Of a stretch of DNA of 64,000 nucleotides, positions 54,481 through 64,000 are shown piece after piece. The notes below the pieces were generated by a model. The model searched no databases. It saw only the letters and a list, made by a program, of their open reading frames with translations, and had not been told where the DNA came from. Position 1 is the stretch's first letter. The number at the start of each line of letters is the position of its first letter. The position numbers and the translations under genes were made by a program. The stretch is taken from contig JALGAS010000006.1 in assembly GCA_023078685.1 (NCBI GenBank), forward strand, positions 4,154,001 to 4,218,000, in the 5' to 3' direction. The DNA comes from Neopestalotiopsis rosae. Lineage: Eukaryota; Ascomycota; Sordariomycetes; Amphisphaeriales; Sporocadaceae.

Positions 54481-57280
54481 TTTATATAGTATGGTGGCGG
54501 TTGTAAAAGAGACGATGAAGTGAATGGCTCTTTTCCAGATGCCGCTTCAAGGAGGAGACAAAAAACAGTAGAGCCAGATGATCAAGTACAGATGATCAGA
54601 TTTGCTATATTTTTCAAAATCTTGGCGCAGAGAAGGAGAGTAGAAAAGTCGTCGAGGTGGATCTGAAGAAGACGAGCAGTTAGCAAGCTGGAGATATTAG
54701 TATTCAATCATGCAGTAACGACATACCACTGCAGTAGTATATGCCTCTTGGTGTTGATCAATCTTGGTAATGGTTGGGGTGGGGACGTTTGATCTACAAG
54801 AATGGGCGGCGGGAGGCGTCTGTCGAAGGGGTTAAATCTCATATATAATAAAGAGACGGGATAGATTGGATTGATTGGGAGCCCAGGACTGGGGTACATG
54901 GAGGTTTATGAGCACTGATTGCTTTTGGATGGAAAGCAGGGTACGTACTATCACTATGGGCTGCTGAATACTCTAGGCCCTTTGCTTTTGCTGGGACGCG
55001 GGATCCTCTTTGCTAACCTTGTACACATGGGGCCCAGGGGGGGTGCGTCCAGAGCGGCCTCGTCTAGCTTGTATTGAAGGATGGGGAAAGAAAAAAAAAA
55101 TAATCAAAAACCACTAAGTGTTTTCTGTGTATGCCGACGCGAAGGTTATTTGAGCTGCTCTGGTTCGCAGCAAAGGAAGCTGCCGTCCAGATATCTGGAC
55201 TCGTCGAACTCTATTTCTTTTCGCGGTGATTCTCCTTGGTTTGGGCCCCTATTCGCCAGCTCTCAGTTGCGAGTCGTCTCAATGTCTGTCTGTCTAGAAG
55301 TTCAATCGTTGGTTTCAGACCGTTCGATTTTCCGAGCTTCCCAGTAATGTAGTTTCGAATCACCAGAGACACTTTGACAGCCTCAGTCAGACATTTGGGA
55401 TAGACGCAATGTGGGCTCGCAATATGGACTTCCAAGTAGACTGGAAAAGAGTAGTAGAGGGGGAAGCGTAGGTAGACTGGTACAGGTAATTGTATCCGTA
55501 ACGAGTAAAGGCCAATGACTTGTGGCGTCGAAGAAGTGACAGCCAGCCACCGGATGATCGGGTTGAGCTCGGAGAGCCGCAGAATATGAACTTCTTATAT
55601 TCACGTAAAGCAAGAAAAACGATCAATCTAGATATAGAATCGGATCGAAAGAAATGAAGCATGTGCAGTTGAAAAGTGTGTTTGGGCAACTTGAGAGGGA
55701 GAAGAAGGAAGTGAGTTGTAGGCAGGCGGAGGGTCGATGTGATCTCTCAAAGGTAATCTGTTCCTGCCGTGCATAGTATGCTTTGAACACACGCTCCTGC
55801 TTGCCAGTATCGGGTTCAGGCAATAACTAGTAATTGGATGCCCGTCTACTCTTGGGACCTGCTATGTACATACGAAGTACATTACATACGTATTGTGCAA
55901 AGGAGTCACACGTACGTCCAAAGGTAAGCAGGCAAAGTGCAAAGTGAGAGGAGAAGCCGACAGAAAAAGAAGTAAAAAATAATAATAATAATGACAAGCT
56001 AGTCTGGTGCCCTGGATTCCTTGGCGACCCTCCATCTTTTGCACACCCCATGCGCATCCAAGATTCCGGGATTGGCTTTATTGACCAGTCCTATTTGACT
56101 CCGCTTTATTGGCACGCTGACTAGATCTCTACAGGGGTTCGTCCGAAACGTCAGGTCGTTCTTCCTTGCAAAAGAAGACGACTCCAAATAGCTCAGGGCT
56201 ACGGAAAGTTTTCGTACCTGGATAATGCAGCCGCCAGTGAGTATACATGTATGTATGTAATTTATGTTATGTAGGCAGTTCAGTCTCTCATGCACCATGT
56301 TGCAATATAGTTTGAATCAGGGGCTTTGACAGGCAGAGAAGATCGAAGGAGGGTGCTTGCTCTGCCTGCTCTGCCTGCTCTGGTGTCGTACGGGTCAGCG
56401 CTGAGTGAGAAGAGGCGCCTCAGCATTGATCACGTAGCTCACCTCCCTAGGACTGGATGAACACGAGAGAAGAGCCTACTATGTACATTTTATTACCCAG
56501 GAGCTGGACCTGGAAGAAGGACAGCCACGGCCGGCGCTGCTCTGGTGGGATGCGATCACCTTGCCCACCTGTTCTCGGGCGGGCTATCGAGTAGGTAGGG
56601 TAGCCGTTCTGTGCTATGTATGGTAAGGCCAGGTAGGTAGGTGCGAGTACAGGAATTATCCCATTGCCCTTGTTCGGGGGAACAGCTGTTGGGATCGACC
56701 GGGGGTGTCGCTTTCAGCCCCTGGTTGTCCGTGAGTAGGCCTAGTCTCTGGGTGTGTACGAAGTAGTCTGTACGTGTATATGGTAGTGTAGGTGCGCTAC
56801 CTGACTACTTACATACCTCCCACTGCTAGCACTGGGAGGCTATCAGCAGCAGGGATTGCTGCCGACGAATGAATTGCTGGGGGCATGACCGACCCATGAA
56901 ATAGACTACTGTACCTACACTACAAGCCCATTTCCGCGTACGTATTTAGGAACATGGCAAACCTACGCAAAACAACATAGCTGTGCAAAGTCTAAAAGGA
57001 CATATGACAATAGCATACTTGAGCCAGATAAGGGGAGGGAGGCAGTACCTTGCAGAAAGCTTACCTAAGGCAATCCGGGTATGTAGTCATCTGGCTCTAA
57101 TTGAATGATTGTGAAGAAACTTGTAGAGGTTCCATTTGAAACTGGATGCACATTTTACACCTACTGTACCTACAGCTCCCTGGTCACTCACCTGCACGCA
57201 CTCATTCATCAGCGCGGATGTCGCTCAGCAGCAAAAATACCTACCCTGTCTGGTTTTTTTCCCTCGCATCCCGCTAGAAG
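54481..57280. other. Upstream region of the C2H2 regulator
   Basis: 2.8 kb with no credible gene. Many short minus-strand frames occur in the presumed leader and promoter. A 9-bp tandem (tgctctgcc) is at 56358-56383, and GTAGGTAG-type tetramers cluster at 56590-56642. Developmental C2H2 genes in ascomycetes often have long leaders and promoters, so regulatory DNA is the simplest reading. Confidence 0.4.
56358..56383. repeat. Short tandem repeat, 9-bp unit
   Basis: Three copies (the last partial) of tgctctgcc. Confidence 0.8.
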
Positions 57281-57356
57281 AGGGTCAGGTCGGCTGCGCG
57301 AATGAGGAGGTCTATTGTCTTGGCGGATACGATCAGAGATGGGGTGTCCGATCCGG
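57281..57356 (+). repeat. 76-bp direct duplication, copy 1
   Basis: Begins agggtcaggtcggctgcgcg and ends gtgtccgatccgg. It appears identical to 57388-57463, with 31 bp between the copies. Confidence 0.9.
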
Positions 57357-57387
57357 CATCGCGTGTACATCCTGGTAGGCTGGCTGG

Positions 57388-57463
57388 AGGGTCAGGTCGG
57401 CTGCGCGAATGAGGAGGTCTATTGTCTTGGCGGATACGATCAGAGATGGGGTGTCCGATCCGG
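57388..57463 (+). repeat. 76-bp direct duplication, copy 2
   Basis: Appears identical to 57281-57356. The 31-bp spacer between the copies itself recurs near 57559-57612 with a 22-bp T/C-rich insertion, so this locus has been rearranged more than once. Confidence 0.9.
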
Positions 57464-60400
57464 ACTAGCCTGTTCAGCTTCCAGCAGTGAGTGGTAGTAG
57501 TGAGAACGGACGGGTTCAGCTCGTTTACCAGGAGAACGGAGGGGAGGGAGATATCCTGGCATCGCGTGTACATCCTGGTATTCATTCCTTTCCTTTCAGG
57601 TAGGCTGGCTGGACTACCTGCTGTGAGGTGTGCACGCACGGAATTGAGCCCGTATTGTGGGCAGCTTCGGAGAAGTCAAAATCGGCCTTTCAATAGAGAT
57701 GGAAGCATTTTACCATATACGAGCCGGGTCAAGTCACCCACGCTCACGTTCAGCCCATCAAGTTGCCTCTCACACACCGGGAATTGGCGTCCAGTTAGCG
57801 GTCGTCGTGCTGCTGATGATGGTGAGTGCGGATTTGCATTTGCACAACCCTACATACCATATGTCGTACATTACCGAGTCCATCACAGCATAATGCTGAG
57901 GCTGCACAAGACCAAAGTCAATCAATTCTACTGCCATTTATTCGCTCTTGAGCCTTCGAAGGTGCAGCATTTCGATGCATAACTGACCATCTAGTTACCC
58001 ACGTAGTACGCGACTCCATTTAGACAAATGATTAATCGCCAAGCTATATATCGCCTTTCTTTTTTTTCTTTTTTAATTCTTGATTTTCTTTTCATTGTGT
58101 GTTTCAGTCACAATCGAGAAAGAAAAAACACCATAGAGAGAGAGAGAGAGAAAGAGAGAGCCTTACCCTCTCCCTGATTTGAGAAAGCAAAGCAAGCAGC
58201 AGGCAGAACATGTAAGATTGTTTACTCATGCTCACTCAGCCGCAGCCTGGAATGACGGTCAGTCGGGCGACTGAGACTGAATGACTGGGTGTCATGCGAC
58301 GAGACCACCCCCCAAACTCCGACATATTTTGCGACCAATTCGAAAGAGCTGGGGCAGGAACATAGAAGCAAGAGAGCGTTGCTACTATTCCGTACTACTA
58401 TTCGCAAGTCTCTTTGCGATCTCCTGTCTCCAATCTGGAGTCTGTCCATCGGCCCCAAGATTCGTCATCCTCGCGCTCAGTTTCCAGTGGTCTAGAACAT
58501 GCCATGGTCCCTCCATCCATAGTAGGGCACCTATCCCGGCACTAAGTCGCTACGCTATGGCTCAAGTGCACAAATGAATAGATAAAAAGATTGCCGGCCA
58601 TTGGATTCTATGCTAATTTGGGCAGTTTCTGATTATCTGGGACCGCTAAACAAGTCATGAAGCCGGTCGTTCAGCACGCCTCCCGTCTAGGCACTAGCTG
58701 GTGTAAGTGCGTCGCCGCCCTGGGCTGGTTTGGCTAGTTTGGCACGTTTATTGTATACGGGCAGGCAAACGCAAGTCAAGTCAAGTTCCCATTGCTCTCA
58801 TATGTATGTCTCGTCTAGCATTGAGAATCGTCAGGATAATCATTACATTTCTACTAGACCATTGAAGTTGTGCGTGCGATTTCCATGGTAGCAAGCGTGC
58901 AATTGCCAATAGTCGTCTGTAGGCTGTATGTACTTACTAGCACTGGATGGCTGGCTGGTCATGTACCTGGGTGGATGAGCTGACAGAGAGGATCAAGAGC
59001 CAGCTTGGGGCTGGGGTAGCCTGTCCAGGTCCGGCCTGGGTCTGGCTCGCGGCTCGTATGAGCGGTAGGTCTGTGTGTGTAGGTACGTGTATTTCTCTCA
59101 AGTCCCTCAATTCATCCCTCTGCTAGGGGTAGTCGTCCAAGCAGGAGAAATTTTGCTGTGCGGAATTTGATTGCTGCGAGACAAATGTTTACAGTACATG
59201 AGATTCTACTCATGGAGAGGAGGATATCCCCTGGAAGCCCCTCATCTTGGTTGATGGCCATGTGTGCAGACGCCTTTTTTTCACCACGCCATTACATGCC
59301 TGCCTCCAGGAAAGTCTAGTCGCAAGAGCCCTGCGTCCACACTCGGTACGAGCCGAGGGCTTTGTCTGATCATTGCCTGAATGGTAATTAATGCCCTTCT
59401 AAAAGTCTCCGGAGATGACCCCACGGCGCACATCCAGCCAGCTCCGGGCCTTGCGTCGCACTAGCAGCTGTCAGAGGAAGTTTATGAGAGGAGGCGTTCT
59501 GCTTCTTACCATCTATGTACGTAGACAATAGATGGTGTAGATACAATTCTTGGAATTAGCTAAGAGGTTGGCAAGAGATGGAACAAGATATGATAGGATA
59601 TGATACGATACCATACAAGATACGAGTGGCGACAGGCCTCTTTGTAATGCAATGAATTGAGATAGATCCTTTCTAGCATAGAACCCACAAAAAGCCTTTT
59701 AGCATCATATCCCTATCCGAGCAGTAACTCGCTGAGCCTCACTGTCTCGCATTCTGAAGCTCGGCAGCAACCACGACTGCAAAGAAGCAATATCCCTCAG
59801 TGTTATTCGATCTTACATGACCAACCATGTACGCGCATGCAATGAAGCTTGCCTCATCAAAGATGATCTCGGGGTTTTCCAAGAGTTAAGAGCAATGATC
59901 AGCGGCTTAGCTGTCGCAGCTGTACTGGACCGGATTCGTTTAAGTTCTGATTGCTTGCGCCGTGCTTTAGTACAAAGTGTGGCTGTAAGCCCATGGGTTA
60001 GGGGTCCATCACCTGCTGTGCAGATATTGTAGATGGATGGTTGGCCCAAAGCAGACCCGTCCCAGAATCGTGCCCCTCTCATGCGGATTTTGATTGATTT
60101 TACACGTCTGCCCTCATCAAATGCGCATCGACGCCGCGTGGTACATGACCATGGAACTCGAATGATTTACCCTTTGGTGCCTGCGCATACAAATTAAACG
60201 AACAAATAAGAGCAATGCTCAGACCCGGCAATGGTAGCCAATATGTCCAATTTTAGCATCACGAGCGACCTCCTAATCAATCATTCGATGTCGGCCATTG
60301 GGCAAAAGAATGAATAAATCAAAATCGCAGCAGTAAACAGGGTCACTGGCAGTCATGTGCACGATAATGTATGATTGAACGATGTAGCTTTGCATCAATT

Positions 60401-63400
60401 GATATCTTCAGCTGCACGCACCCGAGCAATTCGACCATTGTGGACAATGAACAATGTGGTGTGGCTCGTGCCGTCATGGATACGCAATACACTTCCTACC
60501 TACAGCCTATACGTACATGCAATGTGGGTTAAACCTCATGACCAAGCAGGAACACGTCCGTGAACATTTTTCGCGCAACTTGTATGTAAACGTTTTTGCG
60601 TTTGTAAATGCAATTTGTAATTCAATGGAATACTGTCACATGACCCATAGTCATCAGCATTATCTAATCGTCTGAATGTTACCTCCGTAAAAACCCTAAC
60701 GGCATCGTCTCGACTTGCCATTTTTCCCGCCAAAGCTTTCACATTGCACCGGAGTCCGCGCGCCAATTTCTCCAAGTAGCTCCATCAATTGACTGTATAA
60801 GTTATATATATCAAGCTATCTCGTCGGCTTGGGAGACGCTAAAAAGTGGAAAGAAATCTAGACTGGATTCGGCTCCGAAAGAATGAACTGACAGCGTCGT
60901 CGCCCCAGGCAGGTCCAGACCGCGGTCGGCTTTCGCGACTGCAATAGGCAAATGGGAATTCACCCCGTCCGCGCAGACCAAGCTGGAACTCTCAACTCTG
61001 GAGAGACTGTTGCTGCCGCTGGCTGCCCGCTCCTCTGTCCACCGTCCAGGGCCCCTTGCGCCCCTGCCCGGCCCTGGATTCCCATTCGAACGGTGCCCAT
61101 ATTACTACCATCTCTTTACATATCAGCAGTGCCAAGCTGGGGAGAGCTTCTAGATCCTATCCACTCCACGATCCTACGCTCCCCAACTTGACGGCACGAA
61201 CCCATCCACCGATGCCATCATCTGCGTGGCGCAAAGAAGGTTAAATAGCCACAGTATTCCATACCCAGGGTAGCATGCACCCAATAGGAAGAAGCAGGTG
61301 GACAAGACTCAGTCAATACGCACTTGGAAAATCCAGAGTCGTCTCTCGTAAAGAGATACGCAGATTGCTGCTCGTGCTAATGCGTTCAGACTTTGTCTTG
61401 AGCCGCTCGCGCCCAGCACCATTAGAAAAATATGACCTCCGTGAATGGAAGATGACGGCGAACAACGTCAGCAATATGTCTTGGCGACAGGCATTTAGAG
61501 CCTGTGAGATAGGTTGCGGCGTCCTATACTCGACAAGTCTCACCCGTGTCACCGCACCACAAAGTGCAAAAACCAGGTTTCTTGTGCAAAAACGATTCAG
61601 GTCCGACGTACGTATCGCAAGCAGTCCGGTTGTCAACCAGCTATAGTCCCACCGGTATTATTAATCAGACACCAAAATACCACAAGCGAAATCGAGTGCT
61701 CATGCACGCACAGTTGGCAGCTAACCATTATGGTATGTGCAAATGCTCCCGCTCAGAAGCAGCATTAAGCAATAGTCCGATATATGATCCATGCCGCCGC
61801 TGTATCAGGCGACCGTTTATATGTACGCCCGCCGGGGCTCGCTTGTCGTTTTGGTATTTCGTATACCACGTCGATTCACGTAGGCCAGCCAGCCCAGCCC
61901 TACCTAATCCATGGCATAGCTTTTTTGGCATCCAGCCACACTTTACAATCCTGGACAGTAGCCGCTGTCCCCCGCGACGCCGAGAACCATTCACTTCTCA
62001 GTGTCCCAACCAAGATCTGTCTACATGGAAGAAGGATCCACGGGGAAAACCAGGTAAGAGGCTTGCTTTTGCTTTCTACGGGCTTATGGTACTGTTGGAT
62101 CAACGGGTTTACTTGCTCTTTTTTTCTTTCCCTCGAGCTGGACCACACCCACCAGGTTGCCGAGGGTGTGGCACAACCGATGGATCCTACACAATAGAGA
62201 CCAGGCTGCCACGAGATTCCCGTCAGATCAGCGCGCCGCATGAAGCACATCCGAGAGAGCAAGGAGCTGCATTCGGCTGGATTCAGCGCGTGTATGGTAC
62301 GAATGGGCAGGGTCCCCCGTTTTTCTGACCAGCCAACCCTGAAGGCCCCAAGAGAAAGGGCTAGACTTTTACCACTACTGTATGTACAGGACCATGACTC
62401 CCATGAGGAGAGAGCTTTTACGTGCGAATGCTAATGGCAAGTGGGTGGTCCCATGTCGCAGCTCATTGACGAATCTCTGGGATGCAAGGGATCCTTCCTC
62501 CCCTCTCCCCTCCTCCATGCCTCCTCCTCCTCTATTCCCCAATTCTCCAATACCATCCCCATGCATGTCTTCTCTCTCTCTCGCTCTCACCCCTACCTAG
62601 GCCTACCCTATCCTGTCCTCCTCTCCTCTGCAGCTTTCTCTGCTAGACTCGATTCTCACCCACCGCGGCGTGGGGCAGCGGCAAAGGGCAAAGCGAGAAC
62701 CATATAATACCTGCCCACCTGCTTTTTACCGTAGTAATATATGTATTATTAGACTGGTTTTTCCCTTTGCTTGACAATGGCACGGTCGCTTTCCTACTTC
62801 AAGTCCAGCTCGATAATGCATACGCGTTGCTTTCCTGAATAGGAACAGAAGACGGATCTTCTCCGCCAGTGGAACCTTTGGACATTCTCTGCTACTACTG
62901 CTACTGCTACTAGGCTCCGCTCCGCCCATGCGGACAAGTGTACTTGGTAGAAACTGTACAATGTATATTTCTTGTCTTTCTTTTTCCTTCTTCCCCTCGG
63001 GTGGTAAATGCAAAAGAGACGCGCACTACCCTCCCTTGTCCCCCTCTCCTCCGGAGCTGCAAGGTCATCCGGTGTCAAATAAGAGGGGCAGGTTTTTTTT
63101 TTCCCTTGGGATCTTTTCTGGCTTGGCAAGATCAGCAGGGATGGGATGAGTAGGTATGGTAAGAGGCAAGAGTCAATGGAAAAAGAGGCAAGCAATCAAA
63201 GTGACTTGTGTGTGTGAGTGAGTGAGTTATTCCTTCTAGATACCTCGAAAAATGCACTCGTATCAATGGTTCTCGCGAGTTGCAGATACCTTGGCGGAAG
63301 GATTCGTGACAGCCATGCCATGCTAGGCACCCATACTAATCCATACACACACTTCTTGAGCGCAGCGAAGCATACATACTCTAACGCTATGTACCTTAGT

Positions 63401-64000
63401 TTCCTCCATCAAAGTTGCTGGGTTAAGTAATGTATACGACCCATGGATAACTGCTTGTCCTTGTTATTGAATCAATTTTGCATCTAATCAATCGGATTGT
63501 TTTCTTTTGTTTTCCCCTCGTCCTGTGCTTTATATTTTTATGGAGATTTGGATCTACGCGATTGCTTTTCTGTCCCGCTGCACGTATTCGGGATGCTCAC
63601 ACCTCTCTTCCCTTTTCAGGTAGGTTGAGCGGCTCAGCTGCACCGGGTACCCGTATTGGGCCCCAGCCAGTGAGATAGTCTCGATACAAAGAGCGACACA
63701 CCCTTGTATTTCCTTTGCTTGCTCTCTCATTGCTCCAAAGTTCCGGGTCTGCATCAGCAATAATAATGGGAAGGAAGAGGGACAAGCAGGCAAGCAACTC
63801 AGCTGACAGTCACCGAGCTCAGGGAAGTAAGACCAGACTGCATCAATTGGGAAGGGATGCCGTGAGGAGCGGGATTATTATGTGAATGTGTGTGTGTGCA
63901 TGTGTGCGCTCTGAGTGTTCATCACAGTGACGATCTGACTGGATTGCCCATTTCTTACGTCCAAGTTATGTCACATTAGACCCTGTCTTTCTCCTCATTC
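57464..64000. other. 6.5-kb gene-poor right edge
   Basis: No recognisable gene on either strand. It holds a T/C-run block at 58050-58100, a GA microsatellite at 58135-58160, scattered GTAC/TACGTA-rich stretches, and a long pyrimidine-rich block at 62460-62640. A 783-nt plus frame at 61546-62328 stays open but has no ATG at its start, no domain and an Arg/Pro/Ser composition typical of a chance frame. The region may be the promoter and leader of a gene beyond 64 kb or of the C2H2 gene. Confidence 0.4.
58135..58160. repeat. GA microsatellite
   Basis: (AG)n interrupted once by AAAG; preceded by an A-rich stretch. Confidence 0.85.

Noticed and set aside
61546..62328. 260-codon open plus-strand frame
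   Set aside because: No ATG start, overlapping open frames on both strands, Arg/Pro/Ser-rich random-like composition and no recognisable domain.
1..64000. Transposons, CRISPR arrays, rRNA
   Set aside because: No transposase or reverse transcriptase motifs, terminal repeats, regularly spaced repeats or rRNA-like blocks were recognised by eye.

Overview
This is nuclear DNA of a filamentous ascomycete, most likely a sordariomycete and possibly hypocrealean. The genes carry short introns of about 50-80 bp with GT..AG borders and one probable GC..AG pair. They include two Zn2Cys6 regulators, a Pth11/SAT4-type membrane protein, a 2EXR protein, a CYP52-clan P450 and a peroxisomal malate synthase ending in SKL. 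The taxonomic placement is inference from gene families and intron style. No rRNA, convincing tRNA, CRISPR or bacterial-type operon was found.

Left two thirds (about 0.9-35 kb): an accessory, catabolism- or secondary-metabolism-like neighbourhood. In order it holds a short-chain dehydrogenase, a nitrilase with a signal-peptide-like N-terminus, a rhodopsin-domain membrane protein, an ERG2/sigma-receptor-type sterol isomerase, a frameshifted fragment of a zinc alcohol dehydrogenase, a SnoaL-like protein, a PrxQ-like peroxiredoxin with a 7-nt first coding exon, and a ketosteroid delta1-dehydrogenase-like flavoprotein. Then come a secreted GH114 glycosidase, a flavin monooxygenase, a Dal5-type transporter, a Zn2Cys6 regulator, a trans-3-hydroxyproline dehydratase-like protein, an alpha/beta hydrolase overlapping a 2EXR gene tail to tail, a P450, a secreted S33 serine peptidase, and a second Zn2Cys6 regulator divergent from the peptidase. 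The mix of steroid-type redox enzymes, monooxygenases, hydrolases, a transporter and pathway-type regulators suggests one or two substrate-use or modification clusters. The actual substrate cannot be read from the sequence.

Right third (37-64 kb): core-type genes with strong, C-ending codon bias. These are a calpain-fold protein whose catalytic Cys is a Ser, a mitochondrial/cytosolic fumarase, and a glyoxysomal malate synthase. The last two are adjacent and both handle C4 dicarboxylates. After them comes a 7.5-kb gene-poor convergent stretch, then a C2H2 regulator on the minus strand (Q/P/S-rich with a repeated QLPSPG motif). About 9.5 kb upstream of that regulator no credible gene is seen, but a 76-bp duplication, microsatellites and pyrimidine tracts are.

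All exon borders were placed by eye from splice consensus, reading frame and family conservation. For every multi-exon model the exon lengths sum to whole codons.
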